Shown: in pieces, positions 48,966-56,428 of the stretch
Layout: every line of letters starts with the position of its first letter
Position numbering within the stretch: the first letter of the stretch is position 1
NCBI GenBank assembly: GCA_030536575.1
Contig: JAUNPS010000028.1
Coordinates: forward strand, 1-64,000
Reading direction: 5' to 3'
Origin: Eubacteriales bacterium
GTDB lineage: Bacteria > Bacillota > Clostridia > Lachnospirales > Lachnospiraceae
Length of the DNA stretch: 64,000 bases
Notes under the pieces: model-generated
What the model was told of the DNA's origin: nothing
Seen by the model: the letters and a program-made list of their open reading frames with translations, nothing else
Databases searched by the model: none
Program-made: the position numbers and the translations under genes

Positions 48966-49432
48966 AACAAGTACGTTACCTCATCGTTGCATTGCTCTGC
49001 ATGCTGGTTTTTGCCGGCTGCGGAAAGACCGAAACGAAAGAAATCACGGCTGCTCCGTCCGACCTGGCCAAACAGCTGGCGGAAGAAACCGTCACCAGCG
49101 ACACCCTCACGGAAGTCTCCGCGGATATCCTGGCATCCACCTACTTTGTCGACATGGCCCAGGTGGAATCCAGCTCCGCTTACATGAGCACCGGCGCTTC
49201 CGCCTGCGAAGCCGCCGTTGTAAAGTGCAAGGACAGCTCCTATGCTTCCGACGTCGAAAAGCTCTTTAAAGACCGCGTGACGAACCAGACCACCCTCTAC
49301 TCCTCCTACAATGCCGGAGAGACCAAAAAACTGGACGCAGCCATCATTAAAACGTCCGGCCAGTACGTGGTTCTGTGTGTCTGCGACGACACTTCCAAAG
49401 CGAACGAAATCCTCACCGAAGCCGGATTCTGA
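48962..49432 (+). CDS. DUF4358 lipoprotein
   Basis: 156-aa predicted lipoprotein. The signal peptide ends in the lipobox VFAGC (Cys 20), followed by a DUF4358 domain (VSADILASTYFVDMAQVES onward). Function unknown; the family is common in Lachnospiraceae and often found beside MBOAT, DHHW or SGNH genes. Its ATG overlaps the SGNH stop codon (ATGA), so translation is coupled. A perfect 14-bp hairpin follows the gene. Confidence 0.9.
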   Translation: MKQVRYLIVALLCMLVFAGCGKTETKEITAAPSDLAKQLAEETVTSDTLTEVSADILASTYFVDMAQVESSSAYMSTGASACEAAVVKCKDSSYASDVEKLFKDRVTNQTTLYSSYNAGETKKLDAAIIKTSGQYVVLCVCDDTSKANEILTEAGF

Positions 49433-49464
49433 TCTATGGCAGTTTAAAAAAAACACGACCATGT

Positions 49465-49498
49465 ATTGAGGCACCCTCCGTAAAGAGGGTGCCTCAAT
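49465..49498. terminator. 14-bp perfect hairpin after the DUF4358 gene
   Basis: ATTGAGGCACCCTC (49465-49478), loop CGTAAA, GAGGGTGCCTCAAT (49485-49498). A T-run lies further out on the minus strand only (opposite the A8 at 49446-49453). It marks the edge between the acylation locus and the A+T-rich island. Confidence 0.7.
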
Positions 49499-49509
49499 AG
49501 CTTTGTATC

Positions 49510-49641
49510 TCAATATAATATTTCGTGTTCTCTAAAACGGTGTAGCCTGTGGCTATGCCGTTTTTGCGGTATTCTGGCTTGGCTACCACAATCTTTTTCA
49601 ATAAATTCGTGTACGATTTCAAGCGTTAATTTCGTAAGCTT
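49510..49641 (-). pseudogene. Possible remnant of a large serine recombinase C-terminus
   Basis: Reading the minus strand directly after the AbiEii stop gives KLTKLTLEIVHEFIEK, which resembles the last part of Tn-type serine recombinases. The next residues IVV, usual in that family, continue in a different frame. There is no start codon or intact gene. It is a weak but suggestive sign that a mobile element once ended here. The identification is from memory of the family. Confidence 0.3.
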
Positions 49642-50571
49642 TTAACAGGATTGCTCATTATAACCTCCTCCACCTGATATCCACTCACCGTTGGTGGCAG
49701 ACCATTTTTCAGCAAACTTTTTGTTTCCCACCGCTGCTGTAAACGGTTTTGCCAGGAAATCTTTTATTGTTTTCAAAACGGTACTGTAATCATCCGTTTT
49801 CGAGTCGATTTTACGGACAAAAGCTCTCCATTTCTTCTGCATTGCTTCGTCATCATCAAAAATTGCAATTTGCCGAAACTGTTCAAGTGTGAAACTATGT
49901 CCACGATTTTCAAAAGTCTTTCTTAATGCTTCTGTTAGCGTTGCTCCATCGAAATCAAACTTATTCGCAAGATAATATATATCATAATAGTCTTTCATTC
50001 TACTGGAGAACTCCATAAGACTAAGGACAGCGTCGATCTTTTCGGCTATCGTTGTTTCAAGAGAATAGGTATTTACTGTCGGTGCGATAAAATCATCAAG
50101 CTGTGTCGGAATTTTTCGCTTTTCCTGTTTTGGTACAATGACATCGCCAACGCCGAAATCAATACTGAATGGAGTTCTTGTATTCTTAATGTGGGCAACT
50201 ATCGATGCGCCAATACCCGCATATTTTTTTGCAACAGCAATAGGTGCAATATCCTTAATTTCAAAAGTAATAAAATCATTTCCTGTAGGGGTAGCTATAA
50301 TTTCTTCTAATACAGATTTTAACCGTTCGGGAGTGTTGGGTACTTTACGAAGAAGAAAGTCAACATCTACCGTTACACGGCTGTCAAAATCGGTAACAGA
50401 ATATATGAATAATCCGCCTTTCAGTATAAGGTTTTCAGAGTATTTAGATTTTTCCAAACGACGCAGAAACTCCTCTTGGCAGAAAAGTTGTAGGCAAAGT
50501 TGATAGCTTCTCCCACTTTCTTTTGCCTTGTTTTTCAATCTTGCAAGCACAGATGCAGCGATATCAGCCAT
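49642..50571 (-). CDS. abiEii: AbiEii-type nucleotidyltransferase toxin
   Basis: 309-aa DUF1814 nucleotidyltransferase, the toxin of type IV toxin-antitoxin systems that give abortive phage infection. The four family motifs are visible: LILKGGLFIY with DSRVTVDVDFLL, PFSIDFGVGD, TTIAEKIDAVLSL and RMKDYYDIYYLANK. The ATG overlaps the abiEi stop by 8 nt. The segment is visibly more A+T-rich than neighbours, which suggests horizontal gain. The extra C-terminal residues after KKFAEKW are unique. Confidence 0.92.
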   Translation of the reverse strand: MADIAASVLARLKNKAKESGRSYQLCLQLFCQEEFLRRLEKSKYSENLILKGGLFIYSVTDFDSRVTVDVDFLLRKVPNTPERLKSVLEEIIATPTGNDFITFEIKDIAPIAVAKKYAGIGASIVAHIKNTRTPFSIDFGVGDVIVPKQEKRKIPTQLDDFIAPTVNTYSLETTIAEKIDAVLSLMEFSSRMKDYYDIYYLANKFDFDGATLTEALRKTFENRGHSFTLEQFRQIAIFDDDEAMQKKWRAFVRKIDSKTDDYSTVLKTIKDFLAKPFTAAVGNKKFAEKWSATNGEWISGGGGYNEQSC

Positions 50572-51214
50572 TGAGTAACACCTCCATTATACTCATAACT
50601 TTTGTATAAAGTTTCATTTCTTTTGCATACCTTGAGAGGTTCGCAAGATTTTTATTTTTATCTGTTGCGTATGCGTTAACAGCCTTATTAAAAGTTTCGC
50701 TGTCAAGTTTTGTTCGATACTTAAAACAATCACATATTGTGCGTTCCCGGTCATATACCGCAAGCGCTATACCGTTAAAATCATCTGTGATTTTTCCTAT
50801 TTGAAAAAATTGTTTTTGAATATAGTAAGCTTTTATTGGGAATTCTTCTATTTTTTTTATGGCACGAGATGCTGTTCTTGGCACGGCAACAGACCATTCA
50901 CGAGGAGCAAAATCACTATATCCATAATGAAACAAGGCAGATTCCACGCAAACAATCCCTTGTGGAAGAAGCTCTCGTATCAACTGTTCTTCCGTAATTT
51001 GATTGCTTTGTGGAAACTGATAAACGCCTCGTCGGATTCTTTCGATAAAACCTTCTTTACAAAGTGCAGCCACATCATAATTCTTTATACCTTCTGCTGT
51101 AAAGTCAGCAGTTTTTGCAATACCACCTTTATTTTCGAGTACCGTTTTTACAATTTCTTTTTTATTCAAGCAAGCACCAACTTTCTGCACGCAATTATAA
51201 AATATCGTATGCAT
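50564..51214 (-). CDS. abiEi: AbiEi antitoxin/regulator
   Basis: 216-aa partner of AbiEii. An N-terminal winged-helix domain (KNYDVAALCKEGFIERIRRG) is followed by the AbiEi C-terminal antitoxin domain (VCVESALFHYGYSDFAP, DRERTICDCFKY). In studied systems AbiEi represses the operon by binding inverted repeats upstream and counters the toxin without direct contact. The start may be the ATG at 51214 or a later codon near KKEIVKTVL; family N-termini favour the later one but no strong ribosome-binding site decides. Same A+T-rich composition as the toxin gene. Confidence 0.9.
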   Translation of the reverse strand: MHTIFYNCVQKVGACLNKKEIVKTVLENKGGIAKTADFTAEGIKNYDVAALCKEGFIERIRRGVYQFPQSNQITEEQLIRELLPQGIVCVESALFHYGYSDFAPREWSVAVPRTASRAIKKIEEFPIKAYYIQKQFFQIGKITDDFNGIALAVYDRERTICDCFKYRTKLDSETFNKAVNAYATDKNKNLANLSRYAKEMKLYTKVMSIMEVLLNG

Positions 51215-51360
51215 TTATTGTAACATGAATCAAAAGTAATATCAATAGCTATTGGCGGACAGTTTTCAAATATTGCATGCAATTCATTGATTTATATAAT
51301 GACACTTCTATTTGCCTTTCACTATTTTTCAAACAAATCTGACTTAATAATCGCCAAAAA

Positions 51361-51388
51361 GGCGGCAGAGTCATTTAGCTCTGCCGCC
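51361..51388 (-). terminator. Terminator beyond the UroD-family gene
   Basis: GGCGGCAGAG and CTCTGCCGCC pair perfectly (10 bp) across an 8-nt loop. The minus-strand transcript then reads TTTTTGGCG. A second, imperfect hairpin with a T-run lies nearer the gene at about 51424-51458. The 51215-51485 gap also holds the abiE upstream region and no further gene. Confidence 0.8.
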
Positions 51389-51485
51389 GATTCCCTCCAA
51401 TCATTTGGGCTGCTTACAAGGCAAAAAGGAAACAACTTCCTTACGAAGTGTCTCCTTTGGCCGTGCTTTTTCTTTCTTATTTTGC

Positions 51486-52661
51486 CTAAAACGTTCCTTT
51501 AATATCGCTCCAATGCTCATCCGCATAAGCGATCAGCTTATTCGCCTGCTCCAGCGACATCTCCGGGAAGAAGAAGAAAATACTGCTGGAACCATACTTC
51601 ATAACCAAACGCTCGCAGTTCCGAATCCAATCCTCAAATTCACCGGAATATACCTTAATCCACAGGGATTTTCCCGCCGCAATCGCCTTGTCATAAATCA
51701 CATCCCAGTCTTCCAGCGTCCCGTCCGGGCCCGCATCCCCGCTCGTCCACTGAAGCGCATCAATCCCTTCCACTTCCATCAGGGCATCCATATGCTTGAT
51801 CGCATCCGGCCCGTCCAGATGGTACAGTACATGATCCGCCTTGGTTGCCTGCTCCTTTAAGGAATCCAGCACGAATTCCCGGAAACCGTTTGGCGACATC
51901 ATTGCGGAAAAATCGCACTGAAGCTTCGTCGTCTTGCCGGGACCCCAGATCTGGAATACCGTGTAGGCATTTCCGCCCTCATCGTCCTTAATAATGTCAT
52001 AAAAACGGTCGAAATAGTCATAATACAGGGCCGTCACCTGATCCACACGCTCTTTCACGATCTCCGGCTCGTCAATGGTATCGTAAAGCATCTCCTGCGC
52101 CCCGCGCAGGGAGGCCAGCACATCCACATTTTCCATCAGATCCGGCATGTCCACATAGAAATCATCCCCGGCCAGCTCCCGGCATTTCTTTACCAGGTCG
52201 ATGTGCTTTTTGAACCATTCGTTCTCCGGGTCAAACTTGAATTCCGGAACGCCTTCCCAGTCCTCCAGACACGGCTTGAACCATACGGTATCTTCTTTAA
52301 AGCCAATGTCTGACCCCAGGTAAGCCGCCAGCGAACCCGGCCCAAAATCCACGTTCAGGTTCGGAAAGCTCTCCGCCAGGAACAGATGGTTCTCGCAGAA
52401 GTGGCGGTAGCGCGCAACGATCCGCTCCGCATTCTGGTATTTGTCCTCCATGTCTTTCCACTTCAGCTCTTCCGGCAGGTTGTAGTATTTTCCCTGGCAG
52501 ATCACGTCGCTGTAGCCGCCTTCCACCGGGCGGTTATCGGACAGATGCTCGATCTCCGGCTTTCTGGCCACTACGCACATCAGCGGACGGCCGGTATTTT
52601 TGTGTTCCCAGTAATTCCGGAATTTCTCTTTGGTTTCTTCCCAGTTCTCTTTGTACATCAT
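51486..52661 (-). CDS. Uroporphyrinogen decarboxylase-family protein
   Basis: 391-aa TIM-barrel protein of the URO-D superfamily. It is not a heme enzyme in the strict sense: the N-terminus (MMYKENWEETKEKFRNYWEH) and length fit the clostridial URO-D-like group, which includes MtaA-type methylcobamide transferases. Recognisable stretches are FGPGSLAAYLGSDIGF, YHLDGPDAIKHMDALM and ALQWTSGDAGPDG. Substrate unknown. GGAGGG lies about 10 nt before the ATG. It follows an AraC-family regulator by 88 nt on the same strand, which may control it. Confidence 0.85.
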   Translation of the reverse strand: MMYKENWEETKEKFRNYWEHKNTGRPLMCVVARKPEIEHLSDNRPVEGGYSDVICQGKYYNLPEELKWKDMEDKYQNAERIVARYRHFCENHLFLAESFPNLNVDFGPGSLAAYLGSDIGFKEDTVWFKPCLEDWEGVPEFKFDPENEWFKKHIDLVKKCRELAGDDFYVDMPDLMENVDVLASLRGAQEMLYDTIDEPEIVKERVDQVTALYYDYFDRFYDIIKDDEGGNAYTVFQIWGPGKTTKLQCDFSAMMSPNGFREFVLDSLKEQATKADHVLYHLDGPDAIKHMDALMEVEGIDALQWTSGDAGPDGTLEDWDVIYDKAIAAGKSLWIKVYSGEFEDWIRNCERLVMKYGSSSIFFFFPEMSLEQANKLIAYADEHWSDIKGTF

Positions 52662-52749
52662 GGTAAAACACCCTCCTTTTTGATTTCCGCATGTTAAGAT
52701 GATTATAGCGGTTCAGGCAGAAATTTTCTTCTACTTCCTTCCAAAAATC

Positions 52750-53613
52750 TTATACTTTCTTACGCATTTCACCTGGGGAAATCCCCATGTGTTTTTTGAA
52801 CAGGCGATAGAAATTCGAGGTGTTGGTAAATCCGCACTCCTGCTCCACTTCCTGGAGGCTTAAGGAACTGTTCTGCAAAAGCTCTGCCGCCTTTTTCACC
52901 CGCTGTTCCACAACGTATTCCCGCAGGTTCTTTCCGGTCACCTTTTTAAAATAGGCCGAAAAATAATTCGGACTCATATAGGCCAGCGTCGCCGCTTCCT
53001 CCAGCGTGACTTTCTTATCATAATTTTCTTTTATGTACGTGAAGGCCTTCTCCAGGCGCTTCATCTGTTTTTTCCGGACGGACAGGCTTTCTTTCTGAAG
53101 CTCCCCTTTCTGGTAATGGCGCATCAGGATCGTCAGAAGCCGGAGCACGTTCGCCTTGATCATCAGGCGGAAACCTACGCTCTGTTCCTGATATTCCGCG
53201 AAAGTTTCTTCCATGATCCGGGTCATGACCGGGGTGTATTCCTCGGTGCGGTCGATTTTATTCTGAAAGTTGCTGCCCCGCTCCAGAAACGGGAGGAGGT
53301 AGTCGTATTCCAACGTCTGGGTGCCGTCGGAAATCAGCTCCGTGGCAAAGGTCATGACCAGAAGCTCCATCTGCTCGGCGGCCGTCCAGCCGTGCACGTC
53401 AATGTTATTGAAAATGATCATGTCGCCCGCTTCCACCTGGTAGGTGTGCCCGTTCACGTAATAGCGCCCTTTTCCGGAGAGAATGCAGGTCACTTCCATA
53501 AATTCGTGCCAGTGGTAGTTTTCCGGCTCGCCTTCTGCCCTGGGGGCCTCATAGCGGAAGATGGCGAAGGGGAAATTCCGGTCCAGGCGGATTTCATCTT
53601 TCTGTATCTGCAA
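52750..53613 (-). CDS. AraC-family transcriptional regulator
   Basis: 287 aa from a proposed TTG at 53613 (GGAGA 9 nt upstream). A cupin sensor domain (NYHWHEFMEVTCILSGKG, GDMIIFNNIDVHGW, about residues 30-85) precedes the two-HTH AraC domain (VTLEEAATLAYMSPNYFSAY and SLQEVEQECGFTNTSNFYRL). The next gene downstream encodes the UroD-family protein, its likely target. The cupin suggests a small effector, unknown. The longer frame upstream lacks ribosome-binding support. Confidence 0.9.
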   Translation of the reverse strand: MQIQKDEIRLDRNFPFAIFRYEAPRAEGEPENYHWHEFMEVTCILSGKGRYYVNGHTYQVEAGDMIIFNNIDVHGWTAAEQMELLVMTFATELISDGTQTLEYDYLLPFLERGSNFQNKIDRTEEYTPVMTRIMEETFAEYQEQSVGFRLMIKANVLRLLTILMRHYQKGELQKESLSVRKKQMKRLEKAFTYIKENYDKKVTLEEAATLAYMSPNYFSAYFKKVTGKNLREYVVEQRVKKAAELLQNSSLSLQEVEQECGFTNTSNFYRLFKKHMGISPGEMRKKV

Positions 53614-53651
53614 GGTTGTCGTCTCCTGTCTCTTTTTTCCCAGTATACAAT

Positions 53652-53687
53652 AAAGGAGAGAACCCGTCAAACAGGATTCTCTCCTTT
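53652..53687 (-). terminator. Terminator between the FeoB-associated gene and araC-type gene
   Basis: AAAGGAGAGAA (53652-53662) pairs with TTCTCTCCTTT (53677-53687). T-runs on both sides allow either direction; it ends the 54-aa gene on the minus strand. Confidence 0.75.
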
Positions 53688-53700
53688 TTTCTCCTCTGTC

Positions 53701-53865
53701 TCAATGTTTCGGCGGTGTGGTCGGCTTCGGGGGTGTGGCACAGCCATGGCACTGGCTGCAGTTCCCGCCGCAGCTTCCTTTCCCCTGCTTCTTATCCCGA
53801 TACATGCTGCGCCCGGCAAGGAATACCAGCGCCGCCACGATCAGCAATACGATAAAGGTTCCCAT
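53701..53865 (-). CDS. FeoB-associated Cys-rich membrane protein
   Basis: 54-aa protein. It begins with a membrane helix (MGTFIVLLIVAALVFLAG), then a basic loop, then a cluster of Cys and His (CGGNCSQCHGC, residues 32-42) and a Pro-rich tail. This is the pattern of the FeoB-associated Cys-rich protein family (Pfam 12669-like) usually encoded after feoB; it may bind or pass ferrous iron or reduced sulfur. GAGGT lies 8 nt before the ATG. It has its own promoter with a GTTAG-N6-CTAAC operator. No feoB is visible in this window. Confidence 0.85.
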   Translation of the reverse strand: MGTFIVLLIVAALVFLAGRSMYRDKKQGKGSCGGNCSQCHGCATPPKPTTPPKH

Positions 53866-53935
53866 CTTCAGACCTCGCTTTCTATCACCGTTCAGCCGCC
53901 GTCTGTGCGGCTGTTTCTACGCTTTTCTTTCCAAA

Positions 53936-53988
53936 AGTTAGCTTTTTCTAACTATTGATACGATACCACGTTTCCGGCTTCCTGTCAA
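53936..53988 (-). promoter_or_regulatory. Promoter with GTTAG inverted repeat, FeoB-associated gene
   Basis: Minus-strand TTGACA (53983-53988), 17 nt, TATCGT (53960-53965). The repeat AGTTAG-CTTTTT-CTAACT (53936-53953) covers the predicted start site. A repressor here would block transcription; the sequence is DtxR/IdeR-like (GTTAG/CTAAC half-sites). Confidence 0.7.
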
Positions 53989-53993
53989 GGCCT

Positions 53994-54740
53994 TTATCCG
54001 AACACCACGTCCAGCACCATCATCATCAGAAACCCCGCCGCGAACCCGGCCGTCCCGGCCCTGGTGCGCATCCCTTTTACCGTTTCCGGGAGCAATTCTT
54101 CGATAACCACAAAGATCATCGCCCCAGCCGCGAAGGACAGGCACCAGGGCAGTAAACGTTCGATGGTTCCGGCAAAGCAGAGCGTAACCGCTGAAGCAAG
54201 GGGTTCCACGATCCCGGAGGCAGTCCCGGCCAGAAACGCCTTTTTCCGGCTGCTGCCCGCCGCCCGCATCGGCATGGAAATAATGGCCCCTTCCGGAAAA
54301 TTCTGGATGGCAATGCCGATGGCCAAGGCAAAAGCGCCCGCCATCCCGAATTCATCACCCGCCGAGACGGCCCCTGCAAAGGCCACGCCCACCGCCAGCC
54401 CTTCGGGAATATTATGAAGCGTCACCGCGACATACAGAAGCGACTGGTTCTGCCGCTCCAGCTTCGCCGCCATCCGCCCGATCCACGCTAAAAACAGCAT
54501 CCCCAAAAGGAAACCGCCCACCGCCGGGACACAAGCCAGGAACCCGTTTCCGCTTCCCGCTCCCATCTCCAGGGACGGGATCAGCAGGGACCACACAGAC
54601 GCCGCCACCATGATCCCGGAAGCAAAGCCTAACAGGCACTTTTCCACCTTTGTATTCAGACTCTTTTTCAGGAAAAACACGCAGGCTGCCCCCGCAGAGG
54701 TCCCCAGAAACGGGATCAGAATTCCTACGGCTGCATTCAT
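53994..54740 (-). CDS. ZIP-family metal transporter
   Basis: 248-aa multi-helix permease of the ZIP family, importing Zn, Fe or Mn. The metal-site helices are present: TLHNIPEGLAVGVAF (HNxPEG) and GIAIQNFPEGAIISM, both typical. It lies in a metal/flavodoxin group on the minus strand, upstream of the FeoB-associated gene. Metal identity cannot be decided; the neighbourhood suggests iron or manganese. Confidence 0.92.
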   Translation of the reverse strand: MNAAVGILIPFLGTSAGAACVFFLKKSLNTKVEKCLLGFASGIMVAASVWSLLIPSLEMGAGSGNGFLACVPAVGGFLLGMLFLAWIGRMAAKLERQNQSLLYVAVTLHNIPEGLAVGVAFAGAVSAGDEFGMAGAFALAIGIAIQNFPEGAIISMPMRAAGSSRKKAFLAGTASGIVEPLASAVTLCFAGTIERLLPWCLSFAAGAMIFVVIEELLPETVKGMRTRAGTAGFAAGFLMMMVLDVVFG

Positions 54741-54870
54741 CGCTTTTCTCCGTTCCGAAACGTTACTGTTATGCTATGCGATACGGGGCAAAAGGGTGCG
54801 TGGCAGTCCCAAAAAGTCCTCTTTTCCGTGACCGGCAAATGGGCGCCGCCGCGAATATCGGGCATGGACT

Positions 54871-55302
54871 TTACAGGGAAGCCAGTTTTTTGCCGAGTTC
54901 CCGGCAAGCTTCCTCGTCGTCCGGCTGCGGGTCATTGTTGCAGATCAGTCCTTCGCCGCCAACGATCTCCGCGCCGGCGTTCTGCATCCGTTCCACCCAT
55001 TTGCGCATCCACTCGCCATCGCCCCAGTCATAGGAGCCAAACAGCGCGATTTTCTTTCCGGAAGCAAACGCCTCTACGTCGGATACGAAGGGATCGGCGG
55101 TTCCCTCATCCAGCTCTTCGTCGCCCATCGCGGAAGCGCCCAGGGCGAAAACGGCGCAGTCCTTCAGTTCAGCGGCGGAAATGCTGTCCATATCCACAAC
55201 TTTAGCTTCCTTTCCGGCTTCTTTTACGCCTTCACCGATGCATTTCGCCATTGCCTCTGTATTTCCGGTACTGCTCCAGTAAACTACCATAATCTGATCC
55301 AT
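54871..55302 (-). CDS. Flavodoxin
   Basis: 143-aa FMN electron carrier, often a substitute for ferredoxin when iron is short. The phosphate loop VYWSSTGNTEAMAKC is at residues about 7-21, the ring-binding loops ALGASAMGDEELDE and FGSYDWGDGEWMRKW follow. ATG 55302 with AGGAGG about 11 nt upstream gives the usual length. It follows the DUF2325 gene on the same strand, in a cluster whose lead promoter carries a metal-type operator. Confidence 0.94.
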   Translation of the reverse strand: MDQIMVVYWSSTGNTEAMAKCIGEGVKEAGKEAKVVDMDSISAAELKDCAVFALGASAMGDEELDEGTADPFVSDVEAFASGKKIALFGSYDWGDGEWMRKWVERMQNAGAEIVGGEGLICNNDPQPDDEEACRELGKKLASL

Positions 55303-55329
55303 GATTTTTCTTTCCTCCTGCATACTGAT

Positions 55330-55635
55330 TTAGTTTGCCATTACAAAATTCCCCTGCTTTGCTTCCTGCTCCAGAATCGCGGTCAGAGCGGCTCCGCTGC
55401 TGGTGTGGCTGCGCACCACTTTCGCGTTTGTGCGCTTCGCGCCGTCCATGGCGCATTTGACCATTTTATGGGAAACCGTGTTTGTGAACAAAACAAAGAG
55501 ATCCGGCTGGCCCATCTGTTTGTTCAGATCCGCTGACATGTGGGTGAATACCTTTGCTTTGTGATTGAAGCTTTTGCAGATTTTTTTGTACTGACAGACC
55601 ATACAGTCATGGCCGCCGATGATGACGATACTCAT
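55330..55635 (-). CDS. DUF2325 protein
   Basis: 101-aa Rossmann-like protein: VIIGGHDCMVCQYKKICKSF carries Cys residues at about 11, 14 and 20, and LFVLFTNTVSHKMVKCAMDGAK a central Cys. Family members are small and of unknown function, often near iron or metal genes. The downstream flavodoxin starts close by, and DUF3793 lies upstream. Cys placement suggests a metal or redox site, not proven. Confidence 0.88.
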   Translation of the reverse strand: MSIVIIGGHDCMVCQYKKICKSFNHKAKVFTHMSADLNKQMGQPDLFVLFTNTVSHKMVKCAMDGAKRTNAKVVRSHTSSGAALTAILEQEAKQGNFVMAN

Positions 55636-55651
55636 AAATGTGTCCTCCTTT

Positions 55652-56230
55652 TTATACCGGCTGAGGGAGTCTTTCCTGGAGCGCGCCCCAGATCCCCATC
55701 CCGTTTCTGACTGCCTCGGTCAGGCTGGTTTTGACTGCTTCGAAAAGCTGAAACTGCTTTTTCGTCTCTTCGACGTTTTCATAGACTTTCCAGTAGCCGG
55801 AGTAGAGATAATTCTTTCCTCCGTAAGTAATAAAACCTTTTACGTCGCCCAGGGGGTAGCCCAGGAAAACGCCCATTTCGTGTGGAAACGCCTGCTTCTT
55901 TTCCCGGCAGGCGGCAAAGCGCGCGGCGAGCCTTCTCAGCATGCAGTCCATGCAGCTCTCCGAGTAACCCCATTCTTTCAAAAATTCCCGGATTTCCGGC
56001 AGGGCCAGCACGCGTTCCAGCTCCACCCTACGGTATACCAGCCAGATGCTCTTTCGCGGCCCCTGATAGAGCAGCCGGGCGGAAAGGCCCGCTCCTTCCG
56101 GGAAGGCGTCCCTGGGGGCCGTCAGACGGTCTTCCAGGATTAAAAGATTCGAGGGTTTCAGTCCGGCCAGGACAGGCGCACACTGTCTGGCGATTTCCAT
56201 TTCAAGCTTTGCGTTGGGTTCCTTAGACAC
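55652..56230 (-). CDS. DUF3793 protein
   Basis: 192-aa protein of the DUF3793 family, function unknown, typically next to a flavodoxin and iron-uptake genes in Clostridia, as here. Recognisable parts are CAPVLAGLKPSNLLIL (Cys near 16), ESCMDCMLRRLAARFAACREKK and FPHEMGVFLGYPLGDVKGF. The start is GTG at 56230 with AAGGAGG upstream. It heads the cluster (DUF3793, DUF2325, flavodoxin), and a GTTAG-N6-CTAAC inverted repeat lies 15-31 nt before the start codon. Confidence 0.9.
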   Translation of the reverse strand: MSKEPNAKLEMEIARQCAPVLAGLKPSNLLILEDRLTAPRDAFPEGAGLSARLLYQGPRKSIWLVYRRVELERVLALPEIREFLKEWGYSESCMDCMLRRLAARFAACREKKQAFPHEMGVFLGYPLGDVKGFITYGGKNYLYSGYWKVYENVEETKKQFQLFEAVKTSLTEAVRNGMGIWGALQERLPQPV

Positions 56231-56244
56231 CTTTGACCTCCTTG

Positions 56245-56261
56245 AGTTAGTTTTATCTAAC
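56245..56261. promoter_or_regulatory. GTTAG-N6-CTAAC inverted repeat before DUF3793
   Basis: GTTAG (56246-56250), TTTTAT, CTAAC (56257-56261), the same repeat and spacing as at 53937-53952. A TATAGT -10-like hexamer lies at 56268-56273 on the minus strand, so the box sits at the transcription start. Confidence 0.65.
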
Positions 56262-56372
56262 CAGAGGATACTATATTTTTTCCTCTTTGTCCAGAGGGAA
56301 TATTGAGAGATTTTCTCAATTTATCTCAAAAAGATGGGCCGCTGGCACGTGGTTTTCGCTGTTTGCGCAAAA

Positions 56373-56397
56373 ACAGCCCGGCCAAAAGCCGGACTGT
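56373..56397 (-). terminator. Terminator of the methyltransferase gene
   Basis: ACAGCCCGGC (56373-56382) pairs with GCCGGACTGT (56388-56397) with one wobble. The minus-strand transcript continues TTTTTGCGC. It lies 32 nt past the stop codon. Confidence 0.85.
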
Positions 56398-56428
56398 CTA
56401 TGTAATCTCCAGGGTATCTACGTTTCTC

